64,000 nucleotides of DNA, taken from the NCBI GenBank assembly GCA_050181835.1, contig JBFXCU010000011.1, forward strand, positions 1 through 64,000. The letters run 5' to 3'. The notes below the pieces were generated by a model. The model searched no databases, had not been told where the DNA came from, and saw only the letters and a list, made by a program, of their open reading frames with translations. Of the stretch, positions 7,918-16,012 are shown in pieces. The position numbers and the translations under genes were made by a program. Positions within the stretch are counted from its first letter, which is position 1, and each line of letters opens with the position of its first letter. This DNA comes from CAILZL01 sp050181835. Its GTDB lineage: Bacteria; Pseudomonadota; Gammaproteobacteria; Steroidobacterales; Steroidobacteraceae.

Positions 7918-9030
7918 TCAGTCGGACTTGCCAGCGGAATATTGTTTCTCCACCCACTGGCGATAACTGCCATCCATGACAGCACGCCACCATGGCTCAT
8001 TATTCAGATACCAATCGATCGTGCTGCGTAACCCGGCATCGATCTTTACTTGCGCCTGATAGCCCAATATGGCTTCAATTTTCTGGCAGTTTATAGCGTA
8101 ACGACGATCGTGACCGGGACGATCCTTCACGTAGATCATCAGGCTATCGCTGGATTTTCCGTGGGCGGCAGGTGCATTGGGAAACCGCACCTTGAGATCA
8201 GCATGCTGCAAAAAAATCTCATCCATGAGGCTGCAGAGGGTGCGCACCAGATAGATGTTCTCGACTTCTGCACCGCCGCCGATGTTGTACACCTCGCCGA
8301 CTTTGCCCTGCTGCAAAATCAGTTCGATACCACGACAGTGGTCTGTCACATGCAGCCAGTCACGCACGTTCTTGCCGTCGCCATAAATGGGCAGTGATTT
8401 GCCTTCGAGGATGTTGACAATCATCAGCGGAATGAGCTTTTCCGGAAAATGGTACGGGCCATAATTGTTGGAGCAATTGCTAGTGGTGACACTCAAACCA
8501 TAAGTGTGGTGATAAGCACGCACCAGATGATCTGAAGCGGCCTTGCTAGCTGAGTAGGGTGAATTCGGTGCATACGCCGTAGTTTCGCTAAACGCAGGAT
8601 CAGTCGGGCCTAGCGAGCCATACACTTCATCGGTTGACACATGGTGAAAGCGATGCGTTGTTACGCGCCCTTCGTCCAGCCATACCTTGCGCGCCGCCTT
8701 GAGCAGAGAGTGTGTTCCCAGCACATTGGCTTCAATGAAGATGTCCGGGCCATGAATGGAACGATCCACATGCGACTCGGCCGCGAAATGCACCAAGGTA
8801 TCCACTGCCTCATCGCGCAGTAATGTTTCAACTAAAGCCGTATCGCCAATATCACCCTTAACAAAGCGAAATTCAGCATGGGAGCGGACGCCATCCAGAT
8901 TCGCGACATTACCAGCATAGGTCAACGCATCGAGCACCACCAGCCGATCTCCTGGATGTTGAGCCAACCAGTGATGTACAAAATTCGAACCGATAAACCC
9001 GGCGCCACCGGTGACAAGCAAATTCTTCAC
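7918..9030 (-). CDS. rfbB: dTDP-glucose 4,6-dehydratase
   Basis: Second enzyme of dTDP-L-rhamnose synthesis, turning dTDP-glucose into dTDP-4-keto-6-deoxyglucose with bound NAD. An extended SDR of 370 residues: N-terminal TGGAGFIGSNF, HVDRSI, STDEVYGSLG and the catalytic YSASK motif. The start is GTG at 9030, preceded by AGGAG, and it overlaps the rfbD stop by four bases (GTGA). An ATG frame extends further upstream but lies wholly in rfbD. It is the last gene of the rmlA-C-D-B run and of the long minus-strand gene series beginning at lgt. A hairpin (CCGAC/GTCGG) overlaps its stop codon. Confidence 0.95.
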   Translation of the reverse strand: MKNLLVTGGAGFIGSNFVHHWLAQHPGDRLVVLDALTYAGNVANLDGVRSHAEFRFVKGDIGDTALVETLLRDEAVDTLVHFAAESHVDRSIHGPDIFIEANVLGTHSLLKAARKVWLDEGRVTTHRFHHVSTDEVYGSLGPTDPAFSETTAYAPNSPYSASKAASDHLVRAYHHTYGLSVTTSNCSNNYGPYHFPEKLIPLMIVNILEGKSLPIYGDGKNVRDWLHVTDHCRGIELILQQGKVGEVYNIGGGAEVENIYLVRTLCSLMDEIFLQHADLKVRFPNAPAAHGKSSDSLMIYVKDRPGHDRRYAINCQKIEAILGYQAQVKIDAGLRSTIDWYLNNEPWWRAVMDGSYRQWVEKQYSAGKSD

Positions 9031-9896
9031 ATCAACTCCTGCATCACTTTGCGCAACTCTTGCCGCCAATGTGCCGGCTTCAGTCCCAACGCTGCATAGG
9101 TGGCCGACTTGTCCAGTACGCTAAACGCAGGCCGCTGCGCGGGAGTGGGATACTCCGCAGTGGCGATGGGCGTAATGATGGGCATGTTTTTTAATATCCC
9201 AGTCGCCACCGCTTCTTCAGCAATCGCTACTGCAAAGTCATACCAACTGGCCACGCCTGCATCGCTCCAGTGATAGACACCTGACAGATCGGCGCGCGCC
9301 GCAAACTGCCATATCACACCTGCTAATGAAGCGGCACTGGTGGGCGTGCCGATTTGATCGGCAACCACTTTTACGGCACCGCGCTCTTGCATCAAACGCA
9401 ACATGGTACGCAGGAAATTCTTGCCCGTCGCGTCATACACCCACGCAGTGCGTACGGTTAGCGCACGCGCACCCAACACTTGTTGCACCACCTGCTCACC
9501 GGCCAGCTTGGTGCGACCATATACGCCTAATGGGATAGTGACGCTGTCCGGTGTATATGCACTACATCCCCGGCCGTCGAACACAAAGTCGGTAGAAACA
9601 TGAATCAATCTGGCTGCGCCTGTCCGTGCCGCTAACGCCAGATTGCGCGGCGCTGTTACGTTACCTTGCTCTGCAGCATCAGGTTCACTTTCTGCCTTAT
9701 CAACGGCAGTATAAGCCGCAGCATTGATAATGACCTCTGGCCGCCATGATTCAATCATGGCCTGCACCGCAGACAAATCGGTTACATCCAGTTCCTGACG
9801 ACTCACTCCACGCACTTGAATGCTGTCGGGAATAGCTGCCAGCAAGGCGCGTCCTAATTGGCCGTTGGCACCAGCAACCAGCACCTTCACACTCAT
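9027..9896 (-). CDS. rfbD: dTDP-4-dehydrorhamnose reductase
   Basis: Last enzyme of dTDP-L-rhamnose synthesis, reducing dTDP-4-keto-L-rhamnose with NAD(P)H. The 289-residue product is an extended SDR with GANGQLGRALL at the N-terminus, INAAAYTAVDKAE, the serine-containing STDFVFDG and the catalytic YGRTK motif. It overlaps rfbC upstream by ATGA and rfbB downstream by GTGA, so translation of the three is probably coupled. Confidence 0.95.
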   Translation of the reverse strand: MSVKVLVAGANGQLGRALLAAIPDSIQVRGVSRQELDVTDLSAVQAMIESWRPEVIINAAAYTAVDKAESEPDAAEQGNVTAPRNLALAARTGAARLIHVSTDFVFDGRGCSAYTPDSVTIPLGVYGRTKLAGEQVVQQVLGARALTVRTAWVYDATGKNFLRTMLRLMQERGAVKVVADQIGTPTSAASLAGVIWQFAARADLSGVYHWSDAGVASWYDFAVAIAEEAVATGILKNMPIITPIATAEYPTPAQRPAFSVLDKSATYAALGLKPAHWRQELRKVMQELM

Positions 9897-10441
9897 AAAA
9901 ATACTTCGGCGGTATCAATGCCGGGTGCCTGCGCATCACGCGCGGCCAACTGAGGTTTCACTCCGGCAGGTAGCGGCCATTCAATACCCACTGCGGGATC
10001 ATCCCAACGAATACTGCGCTCATACTGAGGTGCGTAAATATCGGTACACTTGTAAAGAAAATCCACCGTCTCAGTAAGCGTCAAAAATCCATGCGCGAAA
10101 CCCGGCGGCACCCATAGCATCTGATGATTGGTATCGCTTAATTCGACGCCAACCCATTCACCAAAGTTAGGCGAACCGCGTCGCACATCGATCGCCACGT
10201 CATACACTGCGCCACGCGCCACGCGCACCAACTTTCCTTGCGTGTTTTGAATCTGATAGTGCATGCCACGCAAAATCCATTGTGCCGAGTGACTGTGATT
10301 ATCCTGCACAAAATTGGCATGAATGCCGCCAGCGGCAAACTGTTGTTGCTGCCACGTCTCCAGAAAGTAGCCGCGCGCATCGCCGAATACTTTAGGTTTG
10401 ACCAGAATGACTTCTGGCAGTCGAGTCGGTATAAATTCCAT
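9893..10441 (-). CDS. rfbC: dTDP-4-dehydrorhamnose 3,5-epimerase
   Basis: Converts dTDP-4-keto-6-deoxyglucose to dTDP-4-keto-L-rhamnose. The 182-residue protein is a cupin-fold epimerase with the family marks FVQDNHSHSAQWILRGMHYQ (active-site His), YDVAIDVRRGSPNFG and the segment WVPPGFAHGFLTLTE. Starts 8 bases after rfbA and overlaps rfbD by four bases. Second gene of the rml block. Confidence 0.95.
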   Translation of the reverse strand: MEFIPTRLPEVILVKPKVFGDARGYFLETWQQQQFAAGGIHANFVQDNHSHSAQWILRGMHYQIQNTQGKLVRVARGAVYDVAIDVRRGSPNFGEWVGVELSDTNHQMLWVPPGFAHGFLTLTETVDFLYKCTDIYAPQYERSIRWDDPAVGIEWPLPAGVKPQLAARDAQAPGIDTAEVFL

Positions 10442-10449
10442 CGGTGGTC

Positions 10450-11319
10450 TCAGCGAGTTTCTTTCAGCAAGTCTAATAAGTAATTACCATAGCCGCTCTT
10501 GGCCAGAGGTGTCGCCATCGCCTCAAGTTGAGCGGCATTGATATACCCCGCATGGTAGGCAATTTCTTCCGGACAGCACACTTTCAAGCCTTGGCGACTT
10601 TCGATGGCCTCAATAAACATGGATGCTTGTAGCAGCGACTCATGTGTGCCGGTATCCAGCCACGCCACACCTCGGCCCAGCAATTCCACACTTAACGTGC
10701 CGCGTGTCAAATATGCCTGATTTACATCAGTGATTTCGTATTCACCACGCGCCGAAGGCTTGATGCTGGCGGCGATATCCACCACATCATTGTCGTAAAA
10801 ATACAGCCCAGTAACGGCATAATTTGACTTGGGTTGTTCAGGCTTTTCTTCAATGCCCAACACCTTACCCTGCGTGTCGAAATGCACCACCCCATAGCGC
10901 TGCGCATCTCTCACTCGATAAGCAAATACGGTGGCGCCCGGGCGGGTTGAGGCCGCCTTCAGTTGCTCTGGTAACCCATGGCCGAAAAAAATATTATCGC
11001 CCAGCACCAGCGCGCAACGATCGTTACCAATAAAGGAACGCCCAATAGTAAACGCCTGTGCCAAACCATCTGGCCGTGGTTGCTCGGCATACTGCAAATT
11101 AATGCCCCACTGACTGCCATCACCCAGCAAGCGTTGGTACAACGGCAAATCAGTAGGCGTAGATATCAGCAAAATATCACGCAACCCCGCCAACATCAGC
11201 GTCGCCAGTGGGTAGTAGACCATCGGCTTATCGTATACCGGCAATAGCTGCTTACTGACGCCCAGCGTTACGGGATGTAAGCGCGTACCCGAACCACCCG
11301 CAAGAATAATTCCTTTCAT
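10450..11319 (-). CDS. rfbA: Glucose-1-phosphate thymidylyltransferase
   Basis: First step of the dTDP-rhamnose pathway: glucose-1-phosphate plus dTTP to dTDP-glucose. The 289-residue product opens with the nucleotidyltransferase signature GGSGTRLHPVT followed by SKQLLPVYDKPM, then LVLGDNIFFG and EEKPEQPKSNYAVTGLYFYD, all typical of RmlA. It lies 68 bases downstream of pgi, which interconverts the hexose phosphates that feed this pathway, so linkage may be functional as well as positional. Confidence 0.95.
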   Translation of the reverse strand: MKGIILAGGSGTRLHPVTLGVSKQLLPVYDKPMVYYPLATLMLAGLRDILLISTPTDLPLYQRLLGDGSQWGINLQYAEQPRPDGLAQAFTIGRSFIGNDRCALVLGDNIFFGHGLPEQLKAASTRPGATVFAYRVRDAQRYGVVHFDTQGKVLGIEEKPEQPKSNYAVTGLYFYDNDVVDIAASIKPSARGEYEITDVNQAYLTRGTLSVELLGRGVAWLDTGTHESLLQASMFIEAIESRQGLKVCCPEEIAYHAGYINAAQLEAMATPLAKSGYGNYLLDLLKETR

Positions 11320-11387
11320 GTGTATTGTTCTCGTATCAATTCCAATCGAACCGCTGTCAGGCCAAAGCCTGACCTGCTACAAAAGCA

Positions 11388-13019
11388 CTATCTGCGCCAC
11401 TGACTCACATACCCTAATAAGCCCTGTAATTCAGCTGGAGCGGTATCCGGTTTTTCCACCGCAGGCACTAGCGAGTCGGCCACTTTCTTGCCCAGCTCCA
11501 CACCCCATTGATCGAAAGCATTGATACCCCAGATCACGCTTTGTACAAATACCTTGTGTTCATACAGGGCGATCAACTTGCCCAGCGTGCGTGGCCCCAA
11601 ACGCGGAAACATCAGAATAGAGCTGGGTCGATTACCCGGATGGACTTTGTGCGGTATCAGCCGCGCAATCGTAGCGGCATCCATACCACGTGCCTGTAGT
11701 TCAGCCCGGACTTCTTGCTCGCTATAGCCATGCGCAAAAGCCTGTGCCTGCCCAAAACAATTGGCCAGTGCCAGATTTTGTTGTCCCTGATAATTACTGG
11801 ACGCATTTACCGGAGCAATGAAATCCAGCGCCACCCCAGCCGTACCCTGATGCAACAACTGAAAAAATGAGTGCTGTGCATTGGAGCCTGGCTCACCCCA
11901 TAACACCGCACCAGTATCACACTCAACGGTGGTACCGGCATGTGTCACGCGCTTACCATTGCTTTCCATATCGAGCTGCTGCAAATAAGCAGGAAAGCGA
12001 TGCAGGCGCTGGTCGTAGGGCAGCACCGCCAGTGATTCCAACTCCAGGAAATTCCGATTCCAGATACCGAGCATCCCCATCAGTACTGGATAATTATTGG
12101 CAAAGGGTGCGGTCTGAAAATGCTCATCCATGATGCGTGCGCCATCCAGCATCGCATCGAAGTGATCCATGCCAACGCTCAAGGCTATCGATAGCCCCAC
12201 AGCCGACCACAGTGAATAGCGCCCGCCCACCCAATCCCACATGGTGAAGCGATTTTGTGGCGCGACCAGAAACTCATCCAAGGCCTGAGCATTAGTAGAT
12301 ACCGCCGCGAAATGGCGTGATACCGCTCCGGCACCCAAGCGATCAATCAACCACTGACGCGCAAGCTTCGCATTCGAGAGTGTTTCCAGTGTAGTGAAGG
12401 TTTTGGAGCACACCACAAACAACGTGCGCTCGGCATCCACTTTTTCCAGCACATCTGCCAGCTGTGAGCCATCAATATTTGAAACACAGTGCAACTGGAT
12501 ATTGCGATGTCGATAACACGCCAGTGCTTCGGTAGCCATCACCACGCCCAGATCGGAACCACCAATACCAATATTGACCACGGTAGTCAGCGGCTTACCT
12601 GTGAAGCCGACAATACGTCCGTTATGTACGCCATCAACAAAGTTGCGCATGCGTTCGCGATTAGCCAGCACTTCTGGCATGACATCCACACCATTAACCA
12701 TGACGCGACGCTCCGCACTCGCACGCAGCGCCGTATGCAAAACCGCACGCTGCTCGGTGGTATTAATCGGGTCACCATTAAACATGGCATTGATCTGTTC
12801 TGGCAGCCCACGCGCTTCGGCCAATTTTATCAAGCCTTGCAAAATAGGCTGTGTGATCCGCTGGCGGGAAAAATCAAACAACATATCCATTTCACAACGC
12901 GAAAACTCTGCGAAGCGCTGTGGATTCTCGGCAAACAAATCGCGAAGGTGACAAGTCCCATCGCTGAGCATCAAGGTATTCAGCGCCTGCCATTCCGGTG
13001 TTTGCAGTAGTGAAGTCAT
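11388..13019 (-). CDS. pgi: Glucose-6-phosphate isomerase
   Basis: Interconverts glucose-6-phosphate and fructose-6-phosphate in glycolysis and gluconeogenesis. The 543-residue product has the PGI signature GGRYSLWSAVGLSIAL and the active-site segments NIGIGGSDLG, LFVVCSKTFTTLET and the C-terminal GINAFDQWGVELGK. Length is close to the 549 residues of Escherichia coli. The ATG overlaps the folA stop by ATGA, suggesting coupling with dihydrofolate reductase. Confidence 0.96.
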   Translation of the reverse strand: MTSLLQTPEWQALNTLMLSDGTCHLRDLFAENPQRFAEFSRCEMDMLFDFSRQRITQPILQGLIKLAEARGLPEQINAMFNGDPINTTEQRAVLHTALRASAERRVMVNGVDVMPEVLANRERMRNFVDGVHNGRIVGFTGKPLTTVVNIGIGGSDLGVVMATEALACYRHRNIQLHCVSNIDGSQLADVLEKVDAERTLFVVCSKTFTTLETLSNAKLARQWLIDRLGAGAVSRHFAAVSTNAQALDEFLVAPQNRFTMWDWVGGRYSLWSAVGLSIALSVGMDHFDAMLDGARIMDEHFQTAPFANNYPVLMGMLGIWNRNFLELESLAVLPYDQRLHRFPAYLQQLDMESNGKRVTHAGTTVECDTGAVLWGEPGSNAQHSFFQLLHQGTAGVALDFIAPVNASSNYQGQQNLALANCFGQAQAFAHGYSEQEVRAELQARGMDAATIARLIPHKVHPGNRPSSILMFPRLGPRTLGKLIALYEHKVFVQSVIWGINAFDQWGVELGKKVADSLVPAVEKPDTAPAELQGLLGYVSQWRR

Positions 13020-13501
13020 TGTCTCATCCGCTCAAGAGTAATAAAACTATATGCATGGGCATGACGCTCATCGGCGGGACAGGCTTCACGCATTGACTCA
13101 TGCCAAGCCTCGTCCAGCACGGGAAAATATGCATCGCCTTCGACATCCGCATGCACTTGAGTCAGGTAGATGCGGCGCGCCAATGGCAAGGCCTGGCGAT
13201 AAATATCCGCACCACCAATCACCATTAGTTCATCAGCGACCACACTATTACAGGCGCTGGCAAGGGAATTCACCACCGTACAGCCCGGCAAGCGCAGATC
13301 AGCCTGACGAGTAATTACTATATTGGTACGGCCCGGTAAAGCTTTACCGATTGAGTCATAGGTCTTACGACCCATGATGATCGGCTTACCCATAGTTAGT
13401 ACCTTGAAACGCCTGAGATCATCTGGCAACCGCCACGGCAGACCATTGTGTTGACCGATTACACCATTATTGGCAACGGCAACGATCAACGAAATATTCA
13501 C
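13016..13501 (-). CDS. folA: Dihydrofolate reductase
   Basis: Reduces dihydrofolate to tetrahydrofolate with NADPH, regenerating the cofactor consumed by ThyA encoded two genes upstream. The 161-residue product shows the N-terminal VAVANNGVIGQHNGLPWRLP with the catalytic acidic residue following in PDDLRRFK, MGRKTYDSIG, and MVIGGADIYRQALP. The start is GTG, overlapping the stop of the SET-domain gene (GTGA); the stop overlaps pgi (ATGA). Confidence 0.95.
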   Translation of the reverse strand: MNISLIVAVANNGVIGQHNGLPWRLPDDLRRFKVLTMGKPIIMGRKTYDSIGKALPGRTNIVITRQADLRLPGCTVVNSLASACNSVVADELMVIGGADIYRQALPLARRIYLTQVHADVEGDAYFPVLDEAWHESMREACPADERHAHAYSFITLERMRQ

Positions 13502-14181
13502 TTCTTGCTTCGCTTCGCGATGGTCTTTTTCTTGGCTGCCTTATTTTTTACAGTTTTCTTCTTCGAAGCCTTTTTCTTGCTGGCAGTTGTTTTGGCGGTA
13601 GCACGCGCCTTGGCACGCTTACGCTTAGCCAAATCCTCGGCCAGATGCTGCTCAATTGACTGCGTATCCAGCATCGTGCCACGACAACGCTTGGCACCGC
13701 AGCGACAGTTATACAACGCCAAGTCTTCAGGCGTGTCATCCTGACTCCAAGTCAACTGGTAGTCGTAACCCAATTCCTCACCTTTTTTAATATCACGCGT
13801 GGCTTCAATAAAGATGCGATTGTTATCAGTGATCGTCTCACAATTCACATTACAGAGATGATTGATATAGCGAGCATCATTGCCTTTACGGCTGCCGTCG
13901 ATCACGGTACGCCGATTAACTACAAACAGGAACGTATGGCCATCATTGCGTTTGCGCCAGAAACGTTTATCTGCTTCGGTGTGGGTAATACGCTCGCCCA
14001 CATATTCGTAAATACGTGTACCTTTTTTGATTGGCCGTACCGCGTACACACCGCGACCATGGATTGGCGAATTACGCACTTCTACCAATTCTGAATGAAC
14101 CAGATTCTGCTGTTCTGCCTTGGTGCTTTTGCTAGTGGATTTCGCAGTCTTGTTGCTATTGCGCTGTTTTTTACTTGCCAT
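13498..14181 (-). CDS. SET-domain protein lysine methyltransferase with histone-H1-like basic tails
   Basis: A 227-residue protein. A Lys/Ser/Thr-rich N-terminal segment (about residues 1-24) precedes a compact SET domain (about 30-160): SPIHGRGVYAVRPIKKGTRI, EYVGERIT, RYINHLCNVNCET (the NHxCxxNC cofactor motif) and GEELGYDYQL with the catalytic tyrosine. A post-SET zinc cluster CRCGAKRCRGTM follows. The last 45 or so residues are almost only Lys, Ala, Arg and Thr (KTTASKKKASKKKTV and onward), like histone H1 tails. Expected activity is S-adenosylmethionine-dependent lysine methylation in the cytoplasm; the substrate is unknown and could be DNA- or ribosome-associated, or its own tail. It sits between thyA (32 bases upstream) and folA (4-base overlap). 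Confidence 0.9.
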   Translation of the reverse strand: MASKKQRNSNKTAKSTSKSTKAEQQNLVHSELVEVRNSPIHGRGVYAVRPIKKGTRIYEYVGERITHTEADKRFWRKRNDGHTFLFVVNRRTVIDGSRKGNDARYINHLCNVNCETITDNNRIFIEATRDIKKGEELGYDYQLTWSQDDTPEDLALYNCRCGAKRCRGTMLDTQSIEQHLAEDLAKRKRAKARATAKTTASKKKASKKKTVKNKAAKKKTIAKRSKK

Positions 14182-14213
14182 GGTTACGCTTGATTGAATT
14201 GCCGGGTTGATAG

Positions 14214-15008
14214 TTAAACTGCCACCGCCGCTTTGATATGCGGGTATGGGTTGTAATCGCTGATTTCAAAATCTTCAAACTGATATTCAAATATGGATGC
14301 CGGACGACGCTTGAGACACAGCTTCGGCAGCGCACGTGGTTCACGCGACAACTGCAACTCCGTTTGCTCCAAGTGGTTTAGATACAAATGGCAATCACCG
14401 CCAGTCCAGATGAACTCACCCACTTGCAAATCACATTGCTGCGCAAACAGGTGTGTGAGCAGTGCGTAAGATGCAATGTTGAATGGCACGCCCAGAAAAA
14501 TATCGGCACTACGTTGGTATAGCTGACAAGACAATTTGCCGTCACCCACCCAGAACTGAAACAAGGCGTGACACGGCGTTAAAGCCATTTGCTCCAGCTC
14601 GCTGACATTCCACGTGTTAACCAAGATACGGCGCGACTCCGGATTACGCCGTATCAAATCGACAGTGCGACTGATCTGATCGATATAACCACCATCGGGC
14701 GTTGGCCACGCACGCCATTGACGGCCATACACGGGACCCAGATCACCCTGCTCGTCCGCCCATTCATCCCAGATGGATACATTATTGTCCTTGAGGTACT
14801 TGATGTTGGTATCCCCACGCAGGAACCATAGCAGCTCATAGACTATCGAGCGTAAATGCAGTTTCTTGGTGGTCAGCATTGGAAAGCCGTCCGCCAGATT
14901 GAACCGCATCTGATGACCAAATATCGAGCGCGTACCGGTACCAGTACGGTCGGTTTTTTCCAGCCCCTGATCGCGCACCAAGCGCATGAGATCGAGATAC
15001 TGCTTCAT
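14214..15008 (-). CDS. thyA: Thymidylate synthase
   Basis: Methylates dUMP to dTMP using methylene-tetrahydrofolate. The 264-residue product has exactly the Escherichia coli length and shows TGTGTRSIFGHQMRFNL, the catalytic cysteine in TPCHALFQFWV, CQLYQRSADIFLGVPFNIA and the C-terminal AAVAV. The ATG at 15008 follows a strong ribosome binding site (GGGAGGGATA). An upstream extension of 32 codons runs into an intergenic repeat and is rejected. It lies between lgt, as in many proteobacteria, and the SET-domain gene, with folA beyond. Confidence 0.97.
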   Translation of the reverse strand: MKQYLDLMRLVRDQGLEKTDRTGTGTRSIFGHQMRFNLADGFPMLTTKKLHLRSIVYELLWFLRGDTNIKYLKDNNVSIWDEWADEQGDLGPVYGRQWRAWPTPDGGYIDQISRTVDLIRRNPESRRILVNTWNVSELEQMALTPCHALFQFWVGDGKLSCQLYQRSADIFLGVPFNIASYALLTHLFAQQCDLQVGEFIWTGGDCHLYLNHLEQTELQLSREPRALPKLCLKRRPASIFEYQFEDFEISDYNPYPHIKAAVAV

Positions 15009-15043
15009 TATCCCTCCCGCTGCTGCGACACCGGCGTAAGGAG

Positions 15044-15096
15044 AGCGCGTCCTGTCTCTGTGTTTCTCCCGCAGCCGGGATAGAGGACAGGCGCGG
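15044..15096. repeat. Imperfect hairpin repeat between lgt and thyA
   Basis: GCGCGTCCTGTCTCT and a right arm reading AGAGGACAGGCGCG form an imperfect inverted repeat around the core TTTCTCCCGCAGCCGGGAT. The core resembles that of the perfect hairpin at 26219-26254 (CTTTCCCGCAATCGGGAAAG), suggesting a dispersed intergenic repeat family rather than a gene-specific terminator. Confidence 0.4.
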
Positions 15097-15119
15097 TGCA
15101 GCAATGGTTAAACACTGCT

Positions 15120-15914
15120 TCAGTGCACATAGTTACCACTTGGATGATTCAAACGATACGCACGCAGCAGAAAATATAGCCCACCAACAATCATCGGTAG
15201 ACACAGCAACTGGCCTTCGGTGACCCAGCCAAACAAGAGATAGCCGCGATTAGCATCCGGCACCCGCACAAACTCCACCACAAATCGAAACACGCCGTAA
15301 CACAACAGCCATAGACTGGTCGGCGCCAATTGCGGGCGCGGCTTGCGGGTGTACACCCAGACGATAATGAAAAGCACGACACCCTCCAGAAACGCTTCGT
15401 ACAACTGAGAAGGATGCAACGGCGTACCATTGACGATGAACGCCCACGGCACATCGGTGGGCTTGCCCCATAATTCGCTGTTGATGAAATTGGCAATGCG
15501 ACCGGTGAACAACCCCACCGCGGGTAAGGGCGCGGCAAAGTCCAAAGCATCCGCAACGGCTCGCCCTCGACTACGCGCAAACAGTGCCAAACTGACCATG
15601 CCGCCTACAATGCCGCCATGGAACGACATGCCGCCTTCCCAGATGCGTAGCGCGCGCAAGGGGTTACTGACGACCTCTTCCATGCCATAAAACAGCACCC
15701 AGCCTACTCGACCACCAATGATCAAGCCCATGGCGGCGTAAAACACCATGTCATCCACATCCAGTGGCTTCCAAGTTGAGTTCGGTATCGCGGCACGACG
15801 CCGGGCCAGATACCAGCCGCCAAAAATACCGATCACATACATCAACCCATACCAGCGGATTGCCAGCGGGCCGATGGAGAAAATGATCGGACTGATTTCA
15901 GGGTAAGTAAGCAT
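15120..15914 (-). CDS. lgt: Phosphatidylglycerol-prolipoprotein diacylglyceryl transferase
   Basis: Inner-membrane enzyme that attaches diacylglycerol to the lipobox cysteine of prolipoproteins. The 264-residue polytopic protein shows the Lgt signature GRIANFINSELWGKPTDVPW, GGMSFHGGIVGG and HPSQLYEAFLEG with the catalytic residues. First gene of a long minus-strand series lgt-thyA-SET-folA-pgi-rmlACDB; Lnt, a later enzyme of the same lipoprotein pathway, is encoded at 36577-38145. Confidence 0.96.
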   Translation of the reverse strand: MLTYPEISPIIFSIGPLAIRWYGLMYVIGIFGGWYLARRRAAIPNSTWKPLDVDDMVFYAAMGLIIGGRVGWVLFYGMEEVVSNPLRALRIWEGGMSFHGGIVGGMVSLALFARSRGRAVADALDFAAPLPAVGLFTGRIANFINSELWGKPTDVPWAFIVNGTPLHPSQLYEAFLEGVVLFIIVWVYTRKPRPQLAPTSLWLLCYGVFRFVVEFVRVPDANRGYLLFGWVTEGQLLCLPMIVGGLYFLLRAYRLNHPSGNYVH

Positions 15915-16012
15915 AGGGTGACAATCTTAGCAGCTTCACAGCAGCGACCCATAAGCCGCTACCCGTGCGTGACCTCTGGTTCTTGAGAGTGCCAACAGTT
16001 ACAACCCCGTCC

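Noticed and set aside
7910..7926. Terminator of the rml operon
   Set aside because: A 7-base stem overlaps the rmlB stop but no T run follows, so termination is not supported.
12489..13010. Plus-strand frame of about 170 codons inside pgi
   Set aside because: Antisense shadow of pgi with no protein-like motif order.
15009..15104. Longer thyA start
   Set aside because: The extra codons lie in an intergenic repeat and the ATG at 15008 has a strong ribosome binding site and gives the standard 264 residues.
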